Assembly: GCA_035544835.1 (NCBI GenBank)
Contig: DASZZV010000088.1
Span: 1 to 11,392, forward strand
From: DASZZV01 sp035544835
GTDB taxonomy: Bacteria > Acidobacteriota > Thermoanaerobaculia > Gp7-AA8
Direction of reading: 5' to 3'
DNA: 11,392 nucleotides
Shown here: piece by piece, positions 1 through 6,255 of the stretch
Layout of the letters: the number at the start of each line of letters is the position of its first letter
Numbering within the stretch: position 1 is the first letter of the stretch
The notes under the pieces: model-generated
The model's input: the letters and a program-made list of their open reading frames with translations, nothing else
What the model was told of the DNA's origin: nothing
The model's database searches: none
Translations under genes and position numbers: made by a program

Positions 1-76
1 ATCTGGGCGGGGGCCCTTCCATCGTGGTGCTCGCAAACATTTTCGATTGCCAAGGGTCTAAGGCCCCCGCCCAGAT
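1..76. repeat. Inverted repeat at the left window edge
   Basis: Bases 1-15 (ATCTGGGCGGGGGCC) and 62-76 are perfect reverse complements separated by 46 bp. Each arm looks like the tail of the GTCATCC...GAGGGATCTGGG-type composite repeat described at 62-160, so two copies probably meet tail to tail here, the left one running off the window. The intervening 46 bp shows no gene. The hairpin could act as a terminator for the minus-strand gltA, but no T-tract follows, so I call it a repeat. Confidence 0.7.
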
Positions 77-160
77 CCCTCGCTGCGGCTCGGGATGACA
101 CCCACTCAGTTTCTTTTCTCAGTGGCAGCGCGCACGCTGTCTACGGCTCAGGATGACAAG
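62..160 (-). repeat. Composite dispersed repeat, left copy
   Basis: Read on the minus strand this 99-bp block starts CTTGTCATCCTGAGC, passes through a GC-rich variable part and an A-rich GAGAAAAGAAA part, then continues GGTGTCATCCCGAGC and ends GAGGGATCTGGG-C-GGGGGCC. The block at 11252-11348 follows the same order on the plus strand with nearly the same length. It contains two copies of the GTCATCC core, each followed by GAGC. It lies 36 bp downstream of the gltA stop codon. It codes for nothing recognisable. It is probably a non-autonomous dispersed repeat of the REP/BIME or MITE kind, but no transposase is visible. Confidence 0.7.
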
Positions 161-195
161 CACACCCAACCCGGCGTGAACCAGGAGTGCCGTGA

Positions 196-1524
196 TTATC
201 CGACGACGGCCGGCACTTTGCCGCGATCGCCAAGCCCGACATAGTCGCGCCTCTCGGCGCCGAGATAAATCTGTCGCGGCCTGGCGATCTTCTGGTCCGG
301 ATCCTCGAGCATCTCCTGCCACTGCGCCAGCCAGCCGGACACGCGCGGGATGGCGAAGAGCACCGGGAACATGTCGGTCGGGAAACGCATGGCCTGATAG
401 ATCAGACCGGAGTAGAAGTCGACATTCGGGTAAAGGCGCCGTTTGACGAAGTACTCGTCCTCGAGCGCAATCCTCTCCAGCTCCAATGCGATGTCGAGCA
501 GTGGGTTTCTGCCCGTGACCTCGAAGACCTCATCGGCGACGCGCTTGATGATCCTAGCGCGGGGATCGTAGTTCTTGTAGACCCTGTGTCCGAAGCCCAT
601 GAGCCGGACTTCGCTTCCCGATTTCACCCTCTTGATGAACTCGGGGATGTGCTTAATCGATCCGATCTCCTCGAGCATGCGCAGAACTGCTTCGTTCGCT
701 CCACCGTGAAGCGGGCCGTAAAGCGCTGCGGCTGCTGCTGCCACGGCCGAGTAGGGATCGACTTCGGAGCTACCTACGCCGCGCATGGCGCTGGTCGAGC
801 AGTTCTGCTCGTGATCGGCGTGCAGAATGAACAGCACATCCAGGGCATGTTCCAGTGTCGGATTCGGGCGATACTTCAGCTCGGTCATGCGGAACATCAT
901 GTTGAGCAGGTTGCCCGGATAGGTCAGATCGTTGTCGGGATAAGTGAAAGGCATCCCGATGATGTGGCGGTAGGCAAAGGCGGCCAGCGTCGGCATCTTG
1001 GCGATCAGTCGGAAGATCTGTTTCTGGCGGATAGCAGCGTCGTTGATGTTCTTGGCCTCGGGATAAAAGGTACTGAGTGCCGCCACCGTCGAGATCAGCA
1101 TGCCCATCGGCGAGGCGTTGTAGCGAAAGCCGTCGATGAACTTCTTGATGTTTTCGTGAAGGATGGTGTGGTGGGTGACGTTCATCGTCCAGTCGTCGAG
1201 CTCGGCCTGCATGGGCAGCCTGCCATTCAGCAGGAGATAAGCCGTCTCCAGATAGGTGCTGTGCTCGGCCAGCTGCTCGATTGGATAGCCTCGGTATTCG
1301 AGGATGCCCTTGTCTCCGTCAATGAACGTGATCTTGCTCTTGCACGAAGCAGTGTTCATGAAGGCCGGGTCATAAGTCATCAACCCGAAATCGTCGTCTT
1401 TGACTTTGATCTGCCGGAGGTCGAGGGCCTTGATCGTGCCGTCGCTGACCGGGAGCTCGTAGGTCTTGCCGGTCCGATTGTCAGTGATCGTCAACGTATC
1501 GCGAGACAAACGTCGTACCTCCAT
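196..1524 (-). CDS. gltA: Citrate synthase (type II)
   Basis: Condenses oxaloacetate and acetyl-CoA to citrate, the cytosolic entry step of the TCA cycle. The 442-residue product is slightly longer than E. coli GltA (427) and matches the hexameric bacterial type II family throughout. The catalytic triad is in place: His273 in PLHGGANEA, His313 in GFGHRVYKNYDPRA and Asp369 in YPNVDFYSG. The HADHEQN segment (235-241) and the GYPIEQLA segment (80-87) are also typical. The ATG at 1522-1524 begins MEVRRLSRD. No Shine-Dalgarno lies close to it, so it may be read from a short leader (see 1544-1552). It lies 117 bp downstream of rsmE on the same strand; that gap probably holds its own promoter. No key residue is missing. 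The opposite strand has a long open frame that is a codon-bias shadow. Confidence 0.98.
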   Translation of the reverse strand: MEVRRLSRDTLTITDNRTGKTYELPVSDGTIKALDLRQIKVKDDDFGLMTYDPAFMNTASCKSKITFIDGDKGILEYRGYPIEQLAEHSTYLETAYLLLNGRLPMQAELDDWTMNVTHHTILHENIKKFIDGFRYNASPMGMLISTVAALSTFYPEAKNINDAAIRQKQIFRLIAKMPTLAAFAYRHIIGMPFTYPDNDLTYPGNLLNMMFRMTELKYRPNPTLEHALDVLFILHADHEQNCSTSAMRGVGSSEVDPYSAVAAAAAALYGPLHGGANEAVLRMLEEIGSIKHIPEFIKRVKSGSEVRLMGFGHRVYKNYDPRARIIKRVADEVFEVTGRNPLLDIALELERIALEDEYFVKRRLYPNVDFYSGLIYQAMRFPTDMFPVLFAIPRVSGWLAQWQEMLEDPDQKIARPRQIYLGAERRDYVGLGDRGKVPAVVG

Positions 1525-1543
1525 GGGGCCTATGGTCGGCCGT

Positions 1544-1552
1544 AATCTATCA
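1544..1552 (-). promoter_or_regulatory. Possible extended -10 element for gltA
   Basis: The minus strand reads TGATAGATT, a TG-N-TAnAnT extended -10 match, about 19 nt before the gltA ATG. A start of transcription about 7 nt downstream would leave a leader of roughly 13 nt. No good -35 box is seen at the expected spacing. The inference rests on one weak hexamer and its position in the 117-bp rsmE-gltA gap. Confidence 0.3.
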
Positions 1553-1641
1553 CCTTTCGCAAAGCGCGGAAGGGGGCGGTAAAGAGAGCGGGAAGACCCT
1601 GCGACGCATCGTGCGGTATCTGTTCCAGAGTGCTGGATCGA

Positions 1642-2352
1642 TCAATGGAGATCGCCGATGGCGAGGCCGGTATCAACGAGGGCAGCGATCGCCGCCGTTT
1701 CCGCTCTGAGTCTGCGTGGTCCCAGCCGGCGGAAAGCGGCGCCAGCATCCTCGGCGCGTTGCAACTCATTCTCGCTGAGTCCACCTTCGGGGCCGATGAA
1801 GATCCGGACTGCCGAACTGCCGGTAAAATCCCCTTGCGACGCCTTATCGCCATCGAAAACGACGACGCGTACGTTCGCTGCGAGGGCGTCATGGAAGGAG
1901 GTGAGAGCATCCAGAGCCGGCAGGCGTGTCCGTCCCGACTGCTTCACCGCCTCGAGAAGAATGCGCTGCCACCGCTCTTCCTTGCCGCGGGCTCGTTCCT
2001 CACGGATCTCGACGCGATCGGTAAGCAGGGGGATGATCCGCGTTACTCCGAGCTCGGTAGCTTTCTGCAATACCAGCTCGAATTTGTCGAGCTGGATGAG
2101 CGCCATGGCCAATTCGAGTTCGATGGTGCCCTCTCGGATCGACCCCTGTACTCCCGTAACCCCGATCGTGACGTGATCCCGATCCGCTCTCGTCACCCGC
2201 CCTTCCACGCTCGCTCCGAGGCCGTCGAACAGCTCGACCTCTTCGCCCGAACGGACCCTCAGAACCCGGGCAGCGTGATGCAACTCTTCTCCTGTCAGCT
2301 CGACTTCCGAGCCGACGGGCAGCGGCGCCTGCACATAAAAGCGATTTCTCAC
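1642..2352 (-). CDS. rsmE: 16S rRNA (uracil-1498-N3)-methyltransferase
   Basis: Methylates N3 of U1498 in helix 44 of 16S rRNA using SAM, within the assembled 30S subunit. The 236-residue product has the usual RsmE length and layout: an N-terminal PUA-like domain (about 1-70, with HHAARVLRV at 25-33) and a C-terminal SPOUT knot (about 75-236). Knot signatures visible are KATELGV (97-103), KQSGRTR (137-143), IGPEGGLSENE (186-196) and LGPRRLRAETAA (210-221), the last forming the trefoil-knot SAM site. The start is GTG (2350-2352); a TAA stop four codons upstream rules out a longer frame. There is no Shine-Dalgarno; a TAACAT hexamer sits 6 nt before the GTG, suggesting a leaderless transcript. 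It is divergent from the fused membrane gene and lies upstream of gltA on the same strand. Confidence 0.96.
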   Translation of the reverse strand: MRNRFYVQAPLPVGSEVELTGEELHHAARVLRVRSGEEVELFDGLGASVEGRVTRADRDHVTIGVTGVQGSIREGTIELELAMALIQLDKFELVLQKATELGVTRIIPLLTDRVEIREERARGKEERWQRILLEAVKQSGRTRLPALDALTSFHDALAANVRVVVFDGDKASQGDFTGSSAVRIFIGPEGGLSENELQRAEDAGAAFRRLGPRRLRAETAAIAALVDTGLAIGDLH

Positions 2353-2367
2353 CGGCCGATGTTAATG

Positions 2368-2388
2368 GATGTCAGATGTCAGATGTCA
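2368..2388. repeat. Heptamer tandem array GATGTCA x3
   Basis: Three perfect copies of GATGTCA in direct tandem, followed by a partial GA. The array lies 16 bp upstream of the rsmE GTG. It is the reverse complement of the five-unit array at 2468-2506, so the two can pair over about 21-23 bp around a 79-nt loop. On the minus strand each unit carries TGA, and the 7-bp spacing places it in all three frames. Confidence 0.9.
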
Positions 2389-2467
2389 GAATGCGAGCCT
2401 TGGTCACGCAGTCGAGTCAACTCCGGTATGCTCCCTAAATCGGATCCGGAAGAGGCCCGCGCCGCTA

Positions 2468-2506
2468 CTGACATCTGACATCTGGCATCTGACATCTGAC
2501 ATCTGA
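2468..2506. repeat. Heptamer tandem array CTGACAT x5
   Basis: Five copies of CTGACAT (the third reads CTGGCAT) plus a partial sixth (CTGA). The array ends 5 bp before the ATG at 2512 and so occupies the position of a normal ribosome binding site. It faces the 2368-2388 array as an inverted partner. TGA occurs in all three plus-strand frames within it. The 79 bp between the two arrays has no ORF and no convincing promoter. Confidence 0.9.
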
Positions 2507-2511
2507 ACAGA

Positions 2512-4941
2512 ATGACTTTCGTCGTCGAGCGTTCCCGCATCCCTCTTCTGCTGCTCTTTTTCTTTTCGGGGATCAGCGCCCTTTTTTACCAGGTCGTCTG
2601 GCTCAAATACCTGGGCCTGGTCTTCGGGAACACCGTCTTCGCGGCGGCGACGCTGATCGCGATTTATCTGGCCGGCCTGGGGATCGGCGGTTACCTCTTC
2701 TCGCGTCCCCGACCTTCCTGGAATCCCCTGGTGGCTTACGGAGTCCTCGAGGGAATGATCGGATGTCTCGGTTCGGTCTCTTCGAACTCCTTCCCGCTGC
2801 TCGATCGCTGCTACATCGTCTTTTTCCGTCACTTCGAATACTCGCCCGGGGCGCTGGCTCTCTCCCGAGCGGTCCTGGCTGCTCTTTTTCTCCTGCCTCC
2901 CACGATCCTCATGGGGGGAACGCTTCCGCTCCTCGTTCGATGGGCGGGGCGGCAGGAGCGGCGGGAAGGGCGTGCGATCTCCTCGCTCTATGCCGCGAAC
3001 ACGTTCGGAGCCTGTGCCGGAGTCGCTCTGGCCGGCTTTTATACGATCCCGTCGTTCGGTCTGACTTGGACGATTTTTGCCGCGGTTGGCGGAAACTTCG
3101 TTCTGGCGGTAGTCGCGATCCTCGCTGCCTTTTCGATCAAGACCCAGGAGGCGGAGATTGTCGCGCCCGATGTCTCGGGTGGGAGTCGGGGCGCGCGCCT
3201 CGTTCTTGTTGGTTCGCTGCTCATGGGCCTCACCTCGATCGCCGATGAAGTCTTCTGGTCCCGAATCCTCGTCCTGCACATCGGTAGCAGCGTCTACGCT
3301 TTTTCGCTGATGCTTTTCTCATTTCTGATCGGGTTGGCCATCGGCAGCGCCGTGATTTACCAGTTCATTGACAAGGTGTCGGCCACCCGGGCGCTGGCGC
3401 TCTGTGAAGTCACGCTTGGTGCGTCGCTGGCCCTGCAGGTTCACTACCTGGTGCGATTTCCTGATGTGGTTGAAGGAATCGCGCAGTTGTCGGGCGTGCA
3501 GGATTACACGCATGTTCTGGTGGCGTTGCTCGGGACTGTGTTGTCGGCGTTGTTCATCCCCACTGCGCTGATGGGGGCCACGTTTCCACTCACGGTGAAG
3601 TTGTTTCGCGAGCGAACCGCGCAGAGTGAGAGTGGCGCGGTCGGCGCGGTCTATCTCGCCAATACGGTTGGTTCGATCGCAGGCTCGCTACTGGCCGGTT
3701 TCGTTTTCATAAGGCTGATCGGTTCTCAGAACGGTCTGTTTGTCATGGCGGCCATCAACATCCTGGTGGGCATCGCCTTCTGGTGGAGCTCGAGGGAGCG
3801 CCATAGGCTCGAAGGAGCACTGATCGGCGCGGCCGTCGTCGTCATTGTGACCGCCATCGCAATGGCGAAACCGAACCAGGTGATTCTCTCTGCCGGCCTC
3901 TTCGTCGACGCAAAGAAACCGATCCTCGTTTTTCGCGAAGACGTAACCGCCACGGTGACGTTGCGTCAGCTGGCGCCCGACTATCTGTCGCTGGAGCTCA
4001 ACGGAGTCAACGTCGCCGGGACGTCCAAAGATCTCGTCGGAACCCAGAAGTTGCAGGGACATCTTCCGCTCCTCCTTCATCCCGATCCCCATTCGGTGCT
4101 TCACATCGGTTTTGGCAGTGGCGGCACTGCCTATGCCGTGTCCCTTCACCCGGTAAAGGAAATCAGAATCGCCGAGATCTCTCCGGAGGTGCTCGACGTC
4201 AGTGACCATTGGCTGAGAACGGTGAACCATGGCGTATTGGAAAACCCGCGGGTCCACGCCGAGATCAACGACGGCCGAAATTTCGTGATGGCCTCACCGC
4301 GGCAATTCGACGTCCTGTTGTCAGATTCGATTCACCCCCGTTACGCCGGGAACGGTTCACTGTACACGCGCGATTACTTCGAGCTCTGCCGGAAGCGTCT
4401 CGCTCCCGACGGAGTCATCTCGATGTGGTTGCCGATGTACTCACTGACCACGAGAAACTTCATGATGATCCTGCGAGCCTTCCATGATGTCTTCCCGAAC
4501 TCCACGGTCTGGTACGTTCCCAATGTCCCGAATCCCTTTACGATCGTCATCGGCCGCACTGAGTCGGGACCGATCTCGCTGGCCCAGCTCCGCCGGAACG
4601 TAAACCCTGCCGTTGCCCGCGAGCTGGCCGGTATAGGGATTCACTCCGAATACGACATTGCCAGTACTCTTCTTGTCGACGGCGATGGAATCGCCGCCCT
4701 CACGGCGTCCGTCGATCCTCACATCGACGACCGTCCCGCCGTTGAATATGAGAGTGGCCGCATTCTCGGGGCCGACATCTGGTGGGAGCGGACGTTTTCT
4801 GTCCTGTCGCGAGCCGCAACACCACTGGCGCGGGCCTTCACGGATGTGAGCGATCCTCGTGCCCTTCAGAATGCGGAGCAGGTGCGTCAGCAGCGCGCCC
4901 AGACTCATCTGGCATTGCTGGCAAAAGGAATGCGGTACTGA
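2512..4941 (+). CDS. Multi-pass membrane protein fused to a spermidine-synthase-like domain
   Basis: The 809-residue product has two parts. Residues 1-455 are a polytopic membrane domain with an internal duplication: ALFYQVVWLKYLG (23-35) resembles IADEVFWSRILV (243-254), PTILMGGTLPLL (130-141) resembles PTALMGATFPLT (350-361), and SLYAANTFGACAG (158-170) resembles AVYLANTVGSIAG (379-391). Residues about 465-690 form a Rossmann-type domain resembling spermidine synthase: HIGFGSGGT (531-539) in the SAM or dcSAM loop, IAEISPEV (553-560) and LLSDSIHP (602-609). In SpeE the latter motif is DSxDP; here the second Asp is His608, so ordinary aminopropyl transfer to putrescine is doubtful. Residues 760-809 are a charged tail. 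No speD is nearby. The ATG lacks a Shine-Dalgarno and abuts a heptamer array. The family is often annotated as fused MFS/spermidine synthase; its true substrate is unknown to me. Confidence 0.88.
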   Translation: MTFVVERSRIPLLLLFFFSGISALFYQVVWLKYLGLVFGNTVFAAATLIAIYLAGLGIGGYLFSRPRPSWNPLVAYGVLEGMIGCLGSVSSNSFPLLDRCYIVFFRHFEYSPGALALSRAVLAALFLLPPTILMGGTLPLLVRWAGRQERREGRAISSLYAANTFGACAGVALAGFYTIPSFGLTWTIFAAVGGNFVLAVVAILAAFSIKTQEAEIVAPDVSGGSRGARLVLVGSLLMGLTSIADEVFWSRILVLHIGSSVYAFSLMLFSFLIGLAIGSAVIYQFIDKVSATRALALCEVTLGASLALQVHYLVRFPDVVEGIAQLSGVQDYTHVLVALLGTVLSALFIPTALMGATFPLTVKLFRERTAQSESGAVGAVYLANTVGSIAGSLLAGFVFIRLIGSQNGLFVMAAINILVGIAFWWSSRERHRLEGALIGAAVVVIVTAIAMAKPNQVILSAGLFVDAKKPILVFREDVTATVTLRQLAPDYLSLELNGVNVAGTSKDLVGTQKLQGHLPLLLHPDPHSVLHIGFGSGGTAYAVSLHPVKEIRIAEISPEVLDVSDHWLRTVNHGVLENPRVHAEINDGRNFVMASPRQFDVLLSDSIHPRYAGNGSLYTRDYFELCRKRLAPDGVISMWLPMYSLTTRNFMMILRAFHDVFPNSTVWYVPNVPNPFTIVIGRTESGPISLAQLRRNVNPAVARELAGIGIHSEYDIASTLLVDGDGIAALTASVDPHIDDRPAVEYESGRILGADIWWERTFSVLSRAATPLARAFTDVSDPRALQNAEQVRQQRAQTHLALLAKGMRY

Positions 4942-4991
4942 AGGCGGGCGCGCGGCTTACCAGGCCTGGCGTTGCTCCGTTGCGATCCTTC

Positions 4992-5038
4992 TTGTTTGGC
5001 ACAGGCACTCCTTGACAACTCTTGCCTGTGCCAAACAA
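4992..5038. repeat. CACAGGCA-type palindrome between convergent genes
   Basis: Perfect 16-bp arms at 4992-5007 and 5023-5038 (core TTTGGCACAGGCA / TGCCTGTGCCAAA) with a 15-nt loop. It lies between the ends of the fused membrane gene (4941) and the minus-strand lipoprotein gene (5098), so it could serve as a bidirectional terminator, although no clear T-tract follows on either side. The same CACAGGCA...TGCCTGTG core recurs in the larger element at 9868-9992, marking it as a dispersed repeat. The rest of the gap 4942-5097 shows nothing else. Confidence 0.85.
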
Positions 5039-5097
5039 AAGGCGATGGGGTCGCCGCAGAGAAAGCAGACCATGGGATTCACCCCAGCGAGTAGTGA

Positions 5098-5475
5098 TCA
5101 GCCCCTCGCGTTGCGCGTCACCACGATGCGGTTGGCGACGTACTGACCACTTCGATTGGAACCGGTCACGGCGATCTGGTCTCCTCGCTCCAGATCCTCT
5201 ACGCGGTAGGCTTTGTTCTGGTACTCGACGGTGGTGTTGGAGTCGAAGTAGATGGAGCTTCCCTGCCGGTTGTCTTTGAGATTGTTCACCGTGTTGACAT
5301 CCAGGTTGATGATTCTCCTCTGGATATCGACCGAGGTCACGGTGCCACGGATATCCGAGGGCATCGTTGAGCCCGTGCTCCCGAGGATGTCACCGAGAGT
5401 CCCGAGTGCGCCGCTGGTGCTGCAGCCGATCAGGAGAACGAGCAGGAGTCCTGCAGCGAGTGTCTTTTTCGTCAT
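5098..5475 (-). CDS. Small lipoprotein with an OB-fold-like (DUF5666-like) domain
   Basis: The 125-residue product starts with a lipoprotein signal: MTKKTLAAGL, a hydrophobic stretch, then the lipobox LIGC with Cys18. A low-complexity Gly/Ser/Thr linker (about 19-40) follows. Residues 42-121 look like a small beta barrel: DIRGTVTSVDIQRRIINLDV, a DSNTTVEY strand, a VEDLERGDQIAVTG turn and a final VANRIVVTR strand. This order recalls DUF5666-type OB-fold domains; the resemblance is by eye. The ATG (5473-5475) is chosen because GGAGGTG sits 5 nt upstream; the frame is open further upstream but would run through the neighbouring lipoprotein gene and a tandem repeat. It is divergent from the LEA-like lipoprotein gene. 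Its function is unknown; it is probably anchored in the periplasm or outer membrane. Confidence 0.85.
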   Translation of the reverse strand: MTKKTLAAGLLLVLLIGCSTSGALGTLGDILGSTGSTMPSDIRGTVTSVDIQRRIINLDVNTVNNLKDNRQGSSIYFDSNTTVEYQNKAYRVEDLERGDQIAVTGSNRSGQYVANRIVVTRNARG

Positions 5476-5528
5476 GGTTACACCTCCAGGTAACCCAGGA
5501 GCATGGTGGGTGCCAGAGCCCTGGGGGA

Positions 5529-5549
5529 ATTGAAAATTGAAAATTGAAA
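5529..5549. repeat. Heptamer tandem array ATTGAAA x3
   Basis: Three perfect ATTGAAA units in tandem in the 132-bp gap between the two divergent lipoprotein genes. TGA falls in all three plus-strand frames. Unlike the arrays at 2368/2468 and 6139/6204 no inverted partner is visible within the gap. The unit differs by one base from ATTGAGA at 6139-6166. Confidence 0.85.
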
Positions 5550-5607
5550 AACAAGCAATCAGCAACCACCGCCCCCTCTGGCCGATTCTTTGCACCAAGC
5601 GGAAATC

Positions 5608-6081
5608 ATGAAACGGAGAGTGATAGCCTTTCTGGCACTGCTTTCGCTGACGGCCGGTTGCCGGTCGCTGGCCGGCCTGCACATCGAGAATCCGACGTAT
5701 TCCATCCGGGAGGTTCGCCCCCACGTTTCAATTGCCCTGCCGATCTCGGCCTCCTCAATCGATCTGGACTTCGACATCGGGATCGAGAATCCCAACAGCG
5801 TCGGGCTCAATCTTGACAGGATCGTCTTCGACGTGCTGGTGAACGACTCCCACGTCATGAACGGCATCAGCTCGGATCGGGTCAGCATTCCGGCACGTGG
5901 CACCGGCGAGGTCCGTTTGCGGACGTCAATCGGATACAACAACCTCAAGAGTGTCTTCCGTGACGTGGCCGACGTGATCCAGGGGGATCGAGCCAATTAT
6001 CAGGTGCAGGGCCGAGCCTACTACCGCACCCCGCTCGGGGTCATGGACTTTCCCTTCAACGTCGTGAAAAGCCGGTTCTGA
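5608..6081 (+). CDS. LEA14/WHy-domain lipoprotein
   Basis: The 157-residue product has a lipoprotein signal, MKRRVIAFLALLSLTAGC, with lipobox LTAGC and Cys18. The mature part (about 22-157) looks like a single LEA type 2 / WHy (water stress and hypersensitive response) beta domain. It has the typical NPN element in DFDIGIENPNSVGLNL, a following strand LDRIVFDVLVN, the IPARGTGEVRLRTSI stretch, and a terminal YYRTPLGVMDFPFNV strand. Bacterial members are usually small envelope lipoproteins of unclear job, possibly with protective or scaffold roles. The ATG at 5608 is preferred over an in-frame TTG at 5590 because it puts the signal sequence at the N terminus; a weak GCGGAAA precedes it. It is transcribed away from the OB-fold-like lipoprotein gene, so the two may share a regulatory gap. 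Confidence 0.85.
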   Translation: MKRRVIAFLALLSLTAGCRSLAGLHIENPTYSIREVRPHVSIALPISASSIDLDFDIGIENPNSVGLNLDRIVFDVLVNDSHVMNGISSDRVSIPARGTGEVRLRTSIGYNNLKSVFRDVADVIQGDRANYQVQGRAYYRTPLGVMDFPFNVVKSRF

Positions 6082-6109
6082 GCCCGAAACCGGCCCGGCC
6101 TTGTCTCGA

Positions 6110-6118
6110 TGTTAGAAT
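6110..6118 (+). promoter_or_regulatory. Possible extended -10 promoter upstream of the glycosyltransferase
   Basis: TGTTAGAAT fits an extended -10 (TG-N-TAnAAT) 29 bp after the stop of the LEA-like gene. No clear -35 is present. If used, it would give a leader of about 130 nt that contains the whole inverted heptamer structure at 6139-6238 ahead of the glycosyltransferase start. Confidence 0.35.
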
Positions 6119-6138
6119 GCGCGGCCGGTAGGAGGCGA

Positions 6139-6166
6139 ATTGAGAATTGAGAATTGGGAATTGAGA
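6139..6166. repeat. Heptamer tandem array ATTGAGA x4
   Basis: Four ATTGAGA units; the third reads ATTGGGA. It is the left arm of an inverted pair with 6204-6238, giving a stem of about 29 bp with few mismatches. The region between the arms carries a small hairpin of its own, GGGGAT (6176-6181) pairing with ATCCCC (6189-6194) over a 7-nt loop. Confidence 0.9.
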
Positions 6167-6203
6167 AATAACAGCGGGGATCTCAGGTATCCCCCTCTTT
6201 CTT

Positions 6204-6238
6204 TATCAATTCTCAATTCTCAATTCTCAATCCTCAGT
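6204..6238. repeat. Heptamer tandem array TCTCAAT (inverse partner)
   Basis: Three perfect TCTCAAT units (6211-6231) flanked by the degenerate units TATCAAT (6204-6210) and CCTCAGT (6232-6238). It is the reverse complement of the 6139-6166 array. It ends 6 bp before the Shine-Dalgarno of the glycosyltransferase gene, so a folded transcript would place a long hairpin immediately ahead of that site. Confidence 0.9.
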
Positions 6239-6255
6239 TTGTACAGAGGTGAGGG

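Noticed and set aside
586..1545. Open frame of about 320 codons on the plus strand inside gltA
   Set aside because: Antisense shadow of a fully conserved citrate synthase gene; no start signal and no family resemblance.
2400..2432. TTGGTC and TATGCT as a -35/-10 pair between the divergent heptamer arrays
   Set aside because: The spacer of 21 bp is too long and both hexamers are weak.
1630..2478. Plus-strand open frames opposite rsmE
   Set aside because: Shadows of the RsmE gene; one runs into the heptamer array and none has domain features.
2404..3279. Minus-strand open frame opposite the start of the membrane fusion gene
   Set aside because: The translation is highly charged and low-complexity (many Arg, Glu, Asp and Gln), typical of the antisense of a hydrophobic membrane domain.
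5494..5525. CCCAGG/CCTGGG hairpin upstream of the OB-fold-like lipoprotein gene
   Set aside because: A six-base stem with a 20-nt loop is expected by chance in such sequence.
5476..5724. Upstream extension of the OB-fold-like lipoprotein to a start at 5724
   Set aside because: It would overlap the start of the divergent LEA-like gene and translate the ATTGAAA array; the internal ATG has both a strong Shine-Dalgarno and a proper lipoprotein signal.
6071..6094. Hairpin GCCGGTT/AACCGGC over the stop codon of the LEA-like gene
   Set aside because: Only 7 bp with a 10-nt loop and no T-tract, so not called as a terminator.
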